From the NCBI RefSeq assembly GCF_020073815.1, contig NZ_JAIQZJ010000008.1, positions 1-64,000 on the forward strand: a stretch of DNA of 64,000 nt, in the 5' to 3' direction. Numbering within the stretch: the stretch's first letter is position 1; each line of letters opens with the position of its first letter. A program made the position numbers and the translations under genes. Below, piece by piece: positions 1-9,097 of the stretch. The notes beneath the pieces were generated by a model. That model saw nothing but the letters and a program-made list of their open reading frames with translations. It was not told the origin of the DNA and did no database searches. Origin of the DNA: Nocardioides mangrovi. GTDB lineage: Bacteria; Actinomycetota; Actinomycetes; Propionibacteriales; Nocardioidaceae.

Positions 1-132
1 CTCTCCGACGAGGCCCGCGCAGCGACCTACGCCGCCTGGCTCCACTTCTACAATCACCACCGACCCCATACCGGCATCGGAGGCCTCACTCCCGCCGACC
101 GCGTTCACAACGTCACGGGGAACTACAGCTAG
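1..132 (+). CDS. 3' end of an IS3/IS481-group transposase (partial)
   Basis: The last 43 codons and stop of a DDE transposase; the frame is open at the left window edge, so the catalytic part lies outside. The segment HFYNHHRPHTGIGG followed by LTPADRV is typical of the C-terminus of integrase-core transposases of the IS3/IS481 group, which bind element ends and catalyse cut-and-paste or copy-out transposition. The terminal inverted repeat should lie between the stop and the next gene at 186 but cannot be defined without the other end. Whether the full element is intact is unknown. Confidence 0.75.
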   Translation, partial: LSDEARAATYAAWLHFYNHHRPHTGIGGLTPADRVHNVTGNYS

Positions 133-185
133 CCGGGTGTGCGGCCGGTTACGCAGCCGTCACATCCCGGACGTAGCCTTTGCCG

Positions 186-1298
186 GTGCAGCACCTCTCC
201 GTCCTCGCCTACTTCGCCGACGACCCCACCCGCAGCTACCAGCTCATCCAGTGGCTGCCGGTCCTCGAGCAGCTCGACCAGCACCATCCCGTGGCGATCG
301 TGGCCCGCGACGAGCGCACCGTGGAGGTGCTCCGCACGCGGACCTACCTGCCCATCGAGCTGGTCGCGACCTTCCCCGAGCTGCACGAGTTCTACGCCCA
401 GACCGACGCCAAGGTCGTGCTCTACTGCAACAACTCGATGCTCAACTTCCAGTCGCTCCTGGACGCGCGCAAGCTGCACGTCCACATCAACCACGGTGAG
501 AGCGACAAGCAGAGCATGGCGAGCAACAACGCCAAGGCCTACGACCGCGTCTTCGTGGCCGGCGAGGCCGCCGTGCAGCGGTACGCCGCCGAGCTGCTCG
601 AGCTCGACACGTCCCGACTCGTGCGGATCGGCCGACCCCAGCTCGACCTCCGCCCGCCCGCGCTGCTCGAGCCCAGCGACCGCCGTACCGTCCTCTACGC
701 GCCGACCTGGGAGGGCGACGCGGAGTACAACGACTACACCTCGCTCGACACCCTCGGGATCGAGATCGTCCGCGCCGTCCTGGCCGTGCCGGACGCGCGC
801 CTGGTCTACAAGCCGCACCCGAAGATCGCGACCAGCCAGAGCCCGGCGATCCAGACCGCCCACCAGGCGATCCTCGCGATCGTCGAGGCCGCCGGCCCCG
901 AGCACCGGTCGGTCACGGTCGGCGACATCCTCGCGGTGATCCCGGACTGCGACGCGATGATCACCGACGTCTCCTCGGTCGGCCTGGACTGGCTCTACCT
1001 GCGCACGGAGAAGCCGATCTTCATCACCGACCGCCACCACGACGCCGACCGGCTGCGCCGCGAGGTGCCGGTGAGCCGGTGCGCCGACGTCCTGGACGAC
1101 GCCGAGGACCTCACCGGCCTGCTCACGGACCGGCTGGCCCACGACGAGCACCACCTCGCCCGGGTCGCGATGCGGCACCACTACTTCGACGACCACCAGG
1201 TCGGCGACAGCACCGCCCGCTTCGTCGAGTCGGTCGGCGCGCTCGTCGCGCTGCGCGACCGGCTGCTCGGAGTGGCGGACGAGGCGATCACCGCCTGA
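186..1298 (+). CDS. CDP-glycerol glycerophosphotransferase-like protein
   Basis: A 370-residue protein resembling the C-terminal catalytic region of the CDP-glycerol:poly(glycerophosphate) glycerophosphotransferase family (TagB/TagF type), which builds teichoic-acid-like polymers at the inner membrane face. Family-like motifs are HGESD (103-107), YAPTWEG (171-177), YKPHP (208-212) and the donor-binding TDVSSVGLDWL stretch (260-270). It is shorter than classical TagF and has no evident membrane segment. The GTG at 186 is preferred over the TTG at 180 because a TAGCCT -10 hexamer (174-179) sits exactly 6 nt upstream, the leaderless pattern seen throughout the window. Substrate is inferred from family only. 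Confidence 0.75.
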   Translation: MQHLSVLAYFADDPTRSYQLIQWLPVLEQLDQHHPVAIVARDERTVEVLRTRTYLPIELVATFPELHEFYAQTDAKVVLYCNNSMLNFQSLLDARKLHVHINHGESDKQSMASNNAKAYDRVFVAGEAAVQRYAAELLELDTSRLVRIGRPQLDLRPPALLEPSDRRTVLYAPTWEGDAEYNDYTSLDTLGIEIVRAVLAVPDARLVYKPHPKIATSQSPAIQTAHQAILAIVEAAGPEHRSVTVGDILAVIPDCDAMITDVSSVGLDWLYLRTEKPIFITDRHHDADRLRREVPVSRCADVLDDAEDLTGLLTDRLAHDEHHLARVAMRHHYFDDHQVGDSTARFVESVGALVALRDRLLGVADEAITA

Positions 1299-1318
1299 GC
1301 ACGCCCTAGGTTGGGGGC

Positions 1319-1948
1319 ATGCACCTGGAGAACGTCGTCATCGACGCCCTGGACCCGCAGGTCCTGGGCGGCTTCTGGGAGACCGCGCTCGGCAGCGAGC
1401 GGCTGACCGACGAGGCCGACATCGTCGAGACCAGGCTGGCGTACGACGGCGGCTTCTTCCTCGACCTCTGCTTCCAGCAGGTCCCGGAGCCGGTGACCGT
1501 GGCCCCGCGGCTGCACCTGGTGGTCGCGGAGGCGCCGGGGCCGTCGGTCGACCCGGAGGGCAACGCCTTCCGGGCGCGCGCGGGAGCCGGCCCGCTGGTC
1601 GCGATCGAGCTCGACTCGGCCGACCCCGACCGCGACGTCGCCTTCTGGTCGTGGCTGACCGGCTGGACCGAGGTCGACCCGCACACCCTGGCCCACCCGG
1701 ACCGGGTCGGTCCGCTCGTGGTGCTGGTCCCGGAGCAGGGCCCCAAGACCGCGACCAAGAACCGGATGCACCTCGACGTACGCCTCGGGCCCGGCGAGGA
1801 CGCCGACGAGGTGGAGGCCGCGATCCTCGAGCGCGGCGGCCGGAGGCTCGCCCCGGAGTGGGGCGAGCTCCCGTGGCGCACCTACCTGGATCCGTCCGGC
1901 AACGAGCTCTGCGTGCTGCCGGCGCCGCGCTCCTCGACCGAGACCTAG
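1319..1948 (+). CDS. VOC family protein (glyoxalase/bleomycin-resistance fold)
   Basis: A 209-residue cytosolic protein with two glyoxalase-like halves; it opens with a characteristic short-VOC start (MHLENVVIDALDPQ) followed by FW (residues 18-19), and the second half ends with the YLDPSGNELC motif typical of the family. VOC proteins bind a metal and a small substrate, but the reaction cannot be predicted. TAGGTT (1307-1312) lies 6 nt before the ATG, indicating a leaderless transcript. It converges with the acyltransferase on the other strand, and the two stop codons overlap by 4 bp. Confidence 0.8.
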   Translation: MHLENVVIDALDPQVLGGFWETALGSERLTDEADIVETRLAYDGGFFLDLCFQQVPEPVTVAPRLHLVVAEAPGPSVDPEGNAFRARAGAGPLVAIELDSADPDRDVAFWSWLTGWTEVDPHTLAHPDRVGPLVVLVPEQGPKTATKNRMHLDVRLGPGEDADEVEAAILERGGRRLAPEWGELPWRTYLDPSGNELCVLPAPRSSTET

Positions 1949-3189
1949 ACCTTCTCGAGCCGGTCCTCCTCGGCCAGGTGCTGGTAGTAGTCGCGCGGCT
2001 GGCCGTGCCGGTCGGTCATCGCCAGCAGCCGGAGCCCGGCCGGCTCCAGCGTGCGCGAGCTGACCCACGCCAGCGCCGCGGCGGGCACGGCCACGAGCAC
2101 GGCGGTGACCAGGAAGAACGCCCCCGGCCGCGGGCCGGGCAGCACCCCGAGGGTGCCGAGCAGCCGCATCACCGGCTCGTGGATCAGGTAGATCCCGTAA
2201 CCGAGGCTGCCCACCCAGACGAGCGGCTTCCAGCTCCAGGCCGACGACCACGGGCCGTCGTGGAGCACGATCCCGGCCAGCGCGACGGCCACGGCCACGG
2301 CGTACAGCGGGTGCCACCACTCGCTGGCGACGGTCTCCATCGGGCGCAGCACCACGAGGGCCGCCAGGGCGGTGAGACCGGTGATGCCGAGCCCGGCCCG
2401 CACGGCGCCGCGCAGGCGGACGCCGGCCGCGACCAGGACTCCGAGCGCCATGCCGGCGCCGAAGTCGACGCCGCGGGAGAGCGGCGAGAACCACCGCGAC
2501 CAGTCGGTCGGGTCGTAGGGGCCGCTGAGGGTCGCCCAGGTCAGGTAGCCGACGGTGATCGCGGCGCAGAGGACCGGCAGGGACGCCGCGGTCCACAGCC
2601 GGGCGCGGCGGCTCGACTGCCGGTGCACGACCGCGTTGACGACCGGCACCGCGAGGGCCATCAGCAGGTAGAAGTGGAACTCGACCGCCAGCGACCAGGC
2701 GGGCCCGTCGGTCCAGAAGATGTACTGGTCGCTGTAGACGTGCGTGAAGGTCAGGTGCATCGCGAGGTCCTGCCAGTTGCCGGGCAGGGACGGATTGGTC
2801 AGCACCCACACCGAGAGCACGATCGCGTAGTAGAGCGGCAGCAGCCGCGCCATCCGGCGCATCAGCAGCACCCGGCCGGGTCGGCTCGCGTCGCCCTCAG
2901 CGCAGGCCGCGGCGATCGGCAGCCACAGCACCAGCCCCGACAGCACGAAGAACATGTCGACGAAGAGGTCGGTGCCGAGCATCAGCTGGTGGGCGAGGCC
3001 GTCCCAGGGCCACGCCCACGTCTGCGGGTCGCGGTTGTGCTGGTAGGCGTGGAAGGTGACGACGGCCAACGCCGCCACGCCGCGCAGCCACCCGAGGGGG
3101 AACTGCGGGCGACGCGCGGGTACGGCGGGGGCCGCGTCGTCCGGGGCCTGGCTGGTCGTCGGGTCGGGGGCGAGGGTCGTGGTCGTCAT
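1945..3189 (-). CDS. Acyltransferase 3 family membrane protein
   Basis: A 414-residue polytopic membrane protein of the acyltransferase 3 (OafA/NodX) family, which transfers acetyl or other acyl groups to cell-surface glycans or lipids. Visible features are the LRGVAALAVVTFHAYQH start of the first membrane segment with the conserved His, the FFVLSGLVL motif near residue 80, about ten hydrophobic segments and a short charged C-terminal tail. Its ATG overlaps the stop of the upstream GT2 synthase by 4 bp (translational coupling), so the pair probably makes and acylates one extracellular polysaccharide or glycolipid. The acyl acceptor is unknown. Confidence 0.85.
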   Translation of the reverse strand: MTTTTLAPDPTTSQAPDDAAPAVPARRPQFPLGWLRGVAALAVVTFHAYQHNRDPQTWAWPWDGLAHQLMLGTDLFVDMFFVLSGLVLWLPIAAACAEGDASRPGRVLLMRRMARLLPLYYAIVLSVWVLTNPSLPGNWQDLAMHLTFTHVYSDQYIFWTDGPAWSLAVEFHFYLLMALAVPVVNAVVHRQSSRRARLWTAASLPVLCAAITVGYLTWATLSGPYDPTDWSRWFSPLSRGVDFGAGMALGVLVAAGVRLRGAVRAGLGITGLTALAALVVLRPMETVASEWWHPLYAVAVAVALAGIVLHDGPWSSAWSWKPLVWVGSLGYGIYLIHEPVMRLLGTLGVLPGPRPGAFFLVTAVLVAVPAAALAWVSSRTLEPAGLRLLAMTDRHGQPRDYYQHLAEEDRLEKV

Positions 3190-5114
3190 GCGGCCTCCTC
3201 GAGGGTGGCGTCGTCGGTCGCCGGGCCGGCGGCGCGGCCGGCGCTGCGCGGAGTGACCACCCAGCGGTGCTCACCGCGCAGCTGCTTGAGCTGGGCGACG
3301 CGGTTCACGATGTTCTTGAGCTCGGTGTAGAAGAGCAGGTTGGCGACGGCCGAGCCGACGAACCAGCGCTTGTGCCGGCGTACCTCCGGGGCGGCGAGCC
3401 GCCAGGCGGCCAGGGTCTGCAGCGGGCCCGACACGGTCGTGAAGAGCGCGAGCAGGGCGAAGACCGGCGAGGTCAGGTCGATCCCGCCGTCGCGCCAGGC
3501 GTAGAACCCCAGCAACGGCCAGGTGAGCAGCGAGATCCACGGGTAGAGCTCGCGCCAGCCGAGCAGGTGCAGGACGCCGAGGCGCTGGCGCAGGGTCAGC
3601 CCGGGCTTGCGGGCGATCGGCCAGAGGTGCCGCAGCGACACCTGGAACCAGCCCTGGGCCCAGCGCATCCGCTGGTTCCACAGCGCGCGGACGGTCTCGG
3701 GGGCCAGCTCGCGGCTGACCAGCCCGGGGTCGTTGACGATCCGGCCGCCGGCCTCGAAGACCCGCATCGACGACTCGATGTCCTCGGTGAGGAAGGAGCC
3801 GCGCAGCCGGATCCGCTCGAGGGCCGAGGTGCGCCAGTAGCCGTTGGAGCCGCCGAAGATGCCGAAGCCGAAGAGCTTGGTGCGGCCCGGGTGGGCGACG
3901 GCGTAGATCTGCTCGAACTCGACGGCGATCAGCTTCGCCAGCGCCGAGTCGTCGCCGTTGCGGATCACGCAGTGGCCCTGGACGACGTCGGCGCCGTCGG
4001 CGATCCACCGCCAGGCGCGGTCGAACGCGCCCGCCATCGGGTGGTGGTCGGCGTCGAAGATGCCGACGAACTCGCCCTCGGCCACGCGCAGGGCGGCGTT
4101 GACGTTCTGCGCCTTCGAGGTGCTGTCGGGCACGCACAGCACGGTGAGGTCCTCGTGGACCTCCGCCAGGCGGGCCAGCTCGTCCTCGATCGGCAGCGGC
4201 ACCGGGGTGTTGTAGGCGAGCACGATCTGCAGGCCGCCGGCGTACTCCTGCGCGAGGAAGGTGTCGACGGTCTCCAGGATGGTGTCGGCCTCGTTGGGCA
4301 GGTACGCCGGGATGATCGCGGTCGCCCGCGGCGCGGGGCCGTCCGGTGCGTCCGGCACCTTCGGCGGGTCGACCGCGTGGGAGCACTCGGCCCAGATGGT
4401 CGCGGCGGTGAAGGTCAGCGCGCCGACCAGCACCCAGTAGAGCGGCGTCGAGACGTCGAGGCCGATCGCGTCGAGGCCGACCAGCGCCAGGAACGGCAGG
4501 ACCAGGCAGCCGACGGTCGCCCAGAGCAGCTGCCGGCTCGCGGAGAACCACGAGACGACCGGGTGCCGCTGGCGCACGTGCGCGCCGCTCGGCCGGGGCT
4601 GGAGGTCGCGGCCGCGCACCGACTCCTCGGCGGCCGTCGCGGCGTGCTCCTCGGCGGTGTGGGGGTCCTGCTTGCGCGAGATGTGCGCCCAGCCGACGCC
4701 CAGGTCGACCATGCCGCGGTGGTCGTCCACCGCGCCGAAGGCCTCGACCGCGTGGTAGGCCATCTCCTGGAGGCGCACCGGCCGGGCGTCGCGGTCCTCG
4801 CGGCGCAGGCGCAGGACGAGCCGGGCGTCGCGGGTGGCCGCGACGACCTCGCCGGGCTCGAGTGCGGTCGTCATCCGGTCGGCGACCGCGTGCGCCACGT
4901 CGTACGACGGGCGCGTGCTGGCGGTGACGTCGTCGCCGGGGGCGGCGTACACCGGGTCGATGACCGCGATGATCTCCCGCGGGCCGCGCGGGCTGGGGAG
5001 GGAGAGCCGGTTGCGCACCGGCGGCGACACCACGTCGTCGGGGGACCCGACGCGTCCGTGCTCGGACGGGAACGGGTCGGGCGTGGGCGCGCTTCGATCA
5101 AGGGTGAGTGTCAC
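3186..5114 (-). CDS. GT2 processive glycosyltransferase (cellulose synthase-like) with degenerate GGDEF-like N-terminus
   Basis: A 642-residue protein. Residues about 265-490 form a GT2 domain with the nucleotide-sugar-binding DADHHP (354-359), the TED catalytic-base motif (443-445) and QRMRW (481-485, QxxRW), the signature of processive synthases. Two membrane helices (about 195-240) precede it and two or three follow. Residues 44-146 look like a GGDEF fold: helix-then-strand layout fits, but the signature is TRDARL (94-99) instead of GGDEF, so it cannot be a standard cyclase and could sense c-di-GMP or another ligand (inference). GTG start with AGAAAGG ahead. Coupled to the acyltransferase gene downstream. 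Confidence 0.82.
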   Translation of the reverse strand: MTLTLDRSAPTPDPFPSEHGRVGSPDDVVSPPVRNRLSLPSPRGPREIIAVIDPVYAAPGDDVTASTRPSYDVAHAVADRMTTALEPGEVVAATRDARLVLRLRREDRDARPVRLQEMAYHAVEAFGAVDDHRGMVDLGVGWAHISRKQDPHTAEEHAATAAEESVRGRDLQPRPSGAHVRQRHPVVSWFSASRQLLWATVGCLVLPFLALVGLDAIGLDVSTPLYWVLVGALTFTAATIWAECSHAVDPPKVPDAPDGPAPRATAIIPAYLPNEADTILETVDTFLAQEYAGGLQIVLAYNTPVPLPIEDELARLAEVHEDLTVLCVPDSTSKAQNVNAALRVAEGEFVGIFDADHHPMAGAFDRAWRWIADGADVVQGHCVIRNGDDSALAKLIAVEFEQIYAVAHPGRTKLFGFGIFGGSNGYWRTSALERIRLRGSFLTEDIESSMRVFEAGGRIVNDPGLVSRELAPETVRALWNQRMRWAQGWFQVSLRHLWPIARKPGLTLRQRLGVLHLLGWRELYPWISLLTWPLLGFYAWRDGGIDLTSPVFALLALFTTVSGPLQTLAAWRLAAPEVRRHKRWFVGSAVANLLFYTELKNIVNRVAQLKQLRGEHRWVVTPRSAGRAAGPATDDATLEEAA

Positions 5115-5282
5115 GGCGTGACCTTTCTGCGTCGACGGTCCTCGGCCGCCGTCGGCGGCCGTGGGGTGGTGCGGAAAGGCGCGCTGCGTGAGTCGCGCTC
5201 AACCACCACCGTGGCCAGAACGCGATGCCCGATTCAAGTTCTCGGCGACGTGCGTCGAGTCACGAGACGGTGGTCACGCAGA

Positions 5283-5300
5283 TAGAACAGGTTCTAGTCT
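5283..5300 (+). promoter_or_regulatory. KstR-type TetR operator overlapping a leaderless -10 element
   Basis: TAGAACAGGTTCTA (5283-5296) is a perfect inverted repeat and fits the published KstR consensus TNNAACNNGTTNNA used by steroid-catabolism repressors of Mycobacterium and Rhodococcus. Its last two bases are the first two of TAGTCT (5295-5300), a -10 hexamer 7 nt before the ATG at 5308, so a bound repressor would block RNA polymerase. The regulator is not in this window. Confidence 0.6.
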
Positions 5301-5307
5301 GCGGTCC

Positions 5308-6348
5308 ATGGAGAGACCTCTGCGCGTGATCCAGTGGACGACCGGCAACATCGGACGACGCTCGCTGCACGCCATCATCGGCCGGCCGGACATGGAGCTC
5401 GTCGGCGTCTACGCCCACGGCGCCGACAAGGTCGGGAAGGACGCCGCCGAGCTGTGCGGCTGGCCGTCGCCGACGGGTGTGCTGGCCACCAACGACATCG
5501 ACGCGCTGCTCGCGCTCGGCGCCGACGCGTGCTGCTACAACCCGCTGTGGCCGAGCGTCGACGAGCTCTGCGCCCTGCTGGCGGCGGGCGTGAACGTCTG
5601 CTCCTCGGCCGCCTGGATCACCGGCGGCAAGCAGACCCCGGAGGACCGGGCCCGGATCCTCGCGGCCTGCGAGGCCGGTGGCTCGACGATCTTCGGCAGC
5701 GGCGCCCACCCCGGCATGACCAACATGGTCGGGATGGTGCTCTCCGGCTCGTGCGAGACCGTGACCGAGATCCGGATCACCGAGTCGGTCGACTGCTCGA
5801 CGTACGAGAGCGCGGAGACGCAGGGCGCGATGGGCTTCGGCAAGGACCCCGCGACGCCGGGGCTCGCCGAGACGGTGCGGCGCGAGAGCGAGGTCTTCGC
5901 CGAGTCGGCCGCGATGATGGCCGACGCCCTCGGCGTGACCCTGGACCGGATGAGCTTCGACGTCGAGTTCACCGCCGCCACCGGCGACAGCGACCTGGGC
6001 TTCATGACCATCCCGGCCGGCACGGTCGGCGGCGTGATGGGCTACCACCGCGGCTGGGTCGGCGACCGCAACGTGGTCTCGGTCGGCTTCAACTGGACGA
6101 TGGGTCAGCACGTCGTACCGCCCAAGCCGCTGCAGCACGGCCACGTCATCCAGGTCTTCGGGGTGCCGAACATGCGCACCGTGCTCCACTGCCTCCCGCC
6201 GAAGGACTGGACCGAGGGCTTCATGGACCTCGGGATGATCTACACGGCGATGCCGGTGACCAACGCGGTGCCGTACGTCGTCGCCGCCGAGCCCGGCATC
6301 GTGACGCTCGCGGACCTGCCGCCGATCACGGGTCGGGTGCGTCCCTGA
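5308..6348 (+). CDS. NAD(P)-dependent dihydrodipicolinate reductase-like oxidoreductase
   Basis: A 346-residue protein starting LRVIQWTTGNIGRRSL, a Rossmann nucleotide-binding motif characteristic of the family annotated as dihydrodipicolinate reductase-like or NAD(P)H-dependent amine dehydrogenase (2,4-diaminopentanoate dehydrogenase relatives). It is not the lysine-pathway DapB, which is about 100 residues shorter. The ATG at 5308 is chosen over longer in-frame starts because the KstR-type operator and TAGTCT -10 lie directly upstream. The operator suggests a role in steroid or related lipid catabolism (inference). The gene stands alone, converging with the MFS gene. Confidence 0.75.
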   Translation: MERPLRVIQWTTGNIGRRSLHAIIGRPDMELVGVYAHGADKVGKDAAELCGWPSPTGVLATNDIDALLALGADACCYNPLWPSVDELCALLAAGVNVCSSAAWITGGKQTPEDRARILAACEAGGSTIFGSGAHPGMTNMVGMVLSGSCETVTEIRITESVDCSTYESAETQGAMGFGKDPATPGLAETVRRESEVFAESAAMMADALGVTLDRMSFDVEFTAATGDSDLGFMTIPAGTVGGVMGYHRGWVGDRNVVSVGFNWTMGQHVVPPKPLQHGHVIQVFGVPNMRTVLHCLPPKDWTEGFMDLGMIYTAMPVTNAVPYVVAAEPGIVTLADLPPITGRVRP

Positions 6349-6364
6349 CGCCTGCCCGCGAGGG

Positions 6365-7858
6365 TCAGTGACCGACGAGCACCGTCGGGTCGACGTGCTC
6401 GACCTTCGTGCGGGGCAGGAAGAACGCCGGGACGAGCACCAGGCCGACCATCACGGTCGCGACGACGAAGACGTCGGCGTACGCATCGGCCATACCGGTG
6501 AGGAACGACGTCTCGTCGGACGGGTCGAGGTCGATGATGCCGTTGGTCAGGAGCACCGAGAAGACGGCGGTGCCGATCGAGGCGGCGACCTGCTGGACGA
6601 TGTTCATCAGCGTTGAGCCGCGCGCGATCGTGTGCTCGCGCAGGGTGGCCAGCGCGGCCGACATCATTGGCATCATCGTGCAGCCCATGCCGAGGCCCAT
6701 CACGAAGAGCGCCGTCAGCATGTAGGCGTAGGAGGTGTCGGCGCCGATCTGGGTGAAGAGCGCCATCCCGATCGTGCAGACCGCGACGCCGGCCATCACG
6801 ATCTTGCCGGGGCCGATCCGGTCGGCCAGCACGCCCGCGATCGGCATGGTGATCATCGCGCCCACGCCCTGCGGTGCGAGCAGCACGCCGGAGCTGAGCG
6901 CGTCCTCGCCGCGGACGCTCTGGAAGTAGAGCGGGAAGAGCAGGCTGGAGCCGAAGAACGCGATCGCGAAGAGCGCCATCGCGATGACGGCCACGGTCAT
7001 CGTGCGGTTGCCGAAGAGCCGCAGGTCGACGAGCGGATGGAGGTTGCGGCGGTTGAGCGCCCACGGCACGAACGCCGCGATGAGCAGCGCGCCGATGATC
7101 GCGGGCGCGACGACCTGCGCCGTCCACAGCGTGCCGTGCTCCTCCTTGGCGGCCGGGATCGAGGAGACGCCGTACAGGAACGCGGCGAGCCCGGGCGAGA
7201 GCAGCACCATGCCGAGCCAGTCGAAGGTCTCGGACGGCTCGACGTCGTCCCGGGGGAGCACGACCGAGGCGTAGCCGATCGCCAGGACGCCGATCGGCAG
7301 GTTGATCAGGAAGATCCAGTGCCAGCTGGCGGCGTCGATCAGCCAGCCGCCGAGGATCGGGCCGAAGATCGGGCCGAGCAGCATCGGGATGCCCATGATC
7401 GCCATCACCCGGCCGACCCGCTCGGGGCCGGCGGCGCGGGTCAGGATCGTCATGCCGAGCGGCATCAGCATGCCGCCGCCGAGGCCCTGGACGACACGGT
7501 AGGTGACCAGCAGCTCGAGCGAGGACGCCGTCGCGCAGAGCACCGAGCCGATCGTGAAGAGGGCGACCGCGAGCAGGTAGAGGCGCTTGGTGCCGAACCG
7601 GTCGGAGGCCCAGCCGGTCAGCGGGATCACCGTGGCCAGGGCCAAGGTGTAGGCCGTCATGGTCCACGCGACCTGCGCGGACGTCGCGTCGAACTCCGAC
7701 TGGAAGGTCTTGAGCGCGACCGACACGACCGTGATGTCGAGGATCGACATGATCGCGCCGAGCACGACCACCCCGGCGGTGAGCAGCACGCCCCGGTCGA
7801 GCTTGTCGCTGGTCGGCGGGGCGGGGGCCGGGGTCCCGGGCTCGGTCTCGATGCTCAC
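6365..7858 (-). CDS. MFS drug:H+ antiporter, DHA2 (EmrB/QacA) type
   Basis: A 497-residue membrane protein of the 14-helix DHA2 branch of the major facilitator superfamily, exporting hydrophobic drugs or metabolites in exchange for protons. Visible are the motif-C-like segment near helix 5 (MLLGPIFGPILGGWLID), the motif A-type loop GWASDRFGTKRL after helix 2 and alternating hydrophobic segments through the protein. Of two adjacent GTG codons the second (7858) is preferred: TAGCCT on this strand (7870-7865) is 6 nt away. No regulator is adjacent, so the exported substrate cannot be inferred. Confidence 0.85.
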   Translation of the reverse strand: MSIETEPGTPAPAPPTSDKLDRGVLLTAGVVVLGAIMSILDITVVSVALKTFQSEFDATSAQVAWTMTAYTLALATVIPLTGWASDRFGTKRLYLLAVALFTIGSVLCATASSLELLVTYRVVQGLGGGMLMPLGMTILTRAAGPERVGRVMAIMGIPMLLGPIFGPILGGWLIDAASWHWIFLINLPIGVLAIGYASVVLPRDDVEPSETFDWLGMVLLSPGLAAFLYGVSSIPAAKEEHGTLWTAQVVAPAIIGALLIAAFVPWALNRRNLHPLVDLRLFGNRTMTVAVIAMALFAIAFFGSSLLFPLYFQSVRGEDALSSGVLLAPQGVGAMITMPIAGVLADRIGPGKIVMAGVAVCTIGMALFTQIGADTSYAYMLTALFVMGLGMGCTMMPMMSAALATLREHTIARGSTLMNIVQQVAASIGTAVFSVLLTNGIIDLDPSDETSFLTGMADAYADVFVVATVMVGLVLVPAFFLPRTKVEHVDPTVLVGH

Positions 7859-7939
7859 CACCCGAGGCTAGGTCGCGCCGCCGACCCCGGTCACCCGACT
7901 TCCGTCTCCGGCGCCCGTGGGCTGTGTCACGCCCTCGGT

Positions 7940-8060
7940 GCAGAAATGTCGGGGTTGGTGGAGAAACGTCGGGGCAGCGGGAGATTCACCGCCTACCCGG
8001 TGAATCTCCCGCTTCCCTGACAAACCTTCGTCGGGCGAGCGTGAGTTCTGTCGGGGAACC
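7940..8060. repeat. Left inverted repeat of a cassette, with internal hairpin
   Basis: Contains a perfect 13-bp-arm hairpin (7979-7991 and 7998-8010, loop CCTACC) and several copies of a TGTCGGGG-type octamer in both orientations. The whole segment recurs in inverted orientation at 9098-9222, on the far side of the AbiEi-domain gene, with the hairpin and the TCGGGG spacings conserved. It also fills most of the 290-bp gap between the MFS gene and that gene. Confidence 0.8.
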
Positions 8061-8148
8061 CCTGGCGCGACACCGAGTGACCCGACCGGTTCTCCACAGA
8101 TTGCGATGCGGGCCGGACGGGTGCGCGTGATCGGGGAATCACTCGTGC

Positions 8149-9081
8149 ATGGTGCTCGAGCTCATCACTCCAGACGGACTGCTTCTCCGACGCGACGCGG
8201 TCGAGGGCGGCTACGACGACAACTACCTGGCGCGGCAGGTGAAGTCCGGCTTCATCGTCCGGATCCGCCAGGGCGCCTATGCGCTCGCGTCCGTCTGGGA
8301 CATCGCCGATGCCCGGAAGCGGCAGTGGTTGCTGTCGATGGCGGCGATGTTGCAGTACGACGACCAGGTGGCCCTGTCGCACGACAGCGCGGCGGTGGTC
8401 TGGGACGGTCCCGACCACGGCCTCGATCTCTCGGCTGCGCATCTGACGCACTTCGACGGATCGGGACGCCGTAGCGCGAAACTCGTGCATCACGAGGGAG
8501 GGATCCTGCTCGACGACATCAGCCGGCGGCGCGGCCACTGGATCACCTCGCCCGGTCGTACGGTCCTGGACGTCGCGAGCATCCGCGGCCTCGAGACGGG
8601 AGTCGTGGTCGGCGACGACTTCGTCCATCGTGGGCTCGCCACGGTCGAGGAGATGCGCATCCTCGCCGAACGCATGGACTGCTGGCCGAACACGCTCGCG
8701 CTTCGGCTGGTGCTCGACCTCATCGACGGCAGGTCCGAGTCCGTGGGTGAGACGCTCGTCCGCCTGCTGTGCCGGAACATGCGGCTGCCGCGACCCGAGC
8801 TGCAGTGGGAGGTGCGAGACCGACGCGGCCGACTCCTCGGTCGCGTCGACTTCGCCTGGCCTCAGCACCAGCTGCTGGGCGAGTTCGACGGGAAGGCGAA
8901 GTACCTCCGGCTGCGTCGTCCCGGCGAGACGATCGAGCAGACGGTGCTGCGGGAGAAGAAGCGTGAAGACGACATCCGAGAGGCCTCCGGCTGCCGCATG
9001 ATCCGTTTCACCTGGCCCGATATCTTTCGGCCCGAACGAACCGCCGACCGGCTCCTGGCCATGTTCGACGCAGCCGCCTGA
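8149..9081 (+). CDS. AbiEi antitoxin-type winged-helix domain fused to a PD-(D/E)XK/DUF559-like nuclease domain
   Basis: A 310-residue protein. The first 60 residues resemble the winged helix-turn-helix of AbiEi-family antitoxins (QVKSGFIVRIRQGAYAL); the middle is AbiEi-like. The C-terminal third (about 200-300) resembles Vsr/DUF559 nucleases: SVGETLVRLL (conserved Glu), RVDFAWP (Asp near 234), EFDGKAKY (E-x-D/K near 245) and the Lys/Arg-rich REKKREDD helix. No AbiEii toxin gene is adjacent, so it is a solitary gene of unknown role, possibly defensive or transposition-linked. Codon use is less GC-extreme than in neighbours. ATG start without a clear Shine-Dalgarno. It lies exactly between inverted repeats. 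Confidence 0.7.
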   Translation: MVLELITPDGLLLRRDAVEGGYDDNYLARQVKSGFIVRIRQGAYALASVWDIADARKRQWLLSMAAMLQYDDQVALSHDSAAVVWDGPDHGLDLSAAHLTHFDGSGRRSAKLVHHEGGILLDDISRRRGHWITSPGRTVLDVASIRGLETGVVVGDDFVHRGLATVEEMRILAERMDCWPNTLALRLVLDLIDGRSESVGETLVRLLCRNMRLPRPELQWEVRDRRGRLLGRVDFAWPQHQLLGEFDGKAKYLRLRRPGETIEQTVLREKKREDDIREASGCRMIRFTWPDIFRPERTADRLLAMFDAAA

Positions 9082-9097
9082 GCCGGTCTAGGGCCTG

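Noticed and set aside
1651..3330. 559-codon plus-strand frame over the acyltransferase gene
   Set aside because: Gln/Arg/His-rich shadow of the acyltransferase coding strand, no recognisable family.
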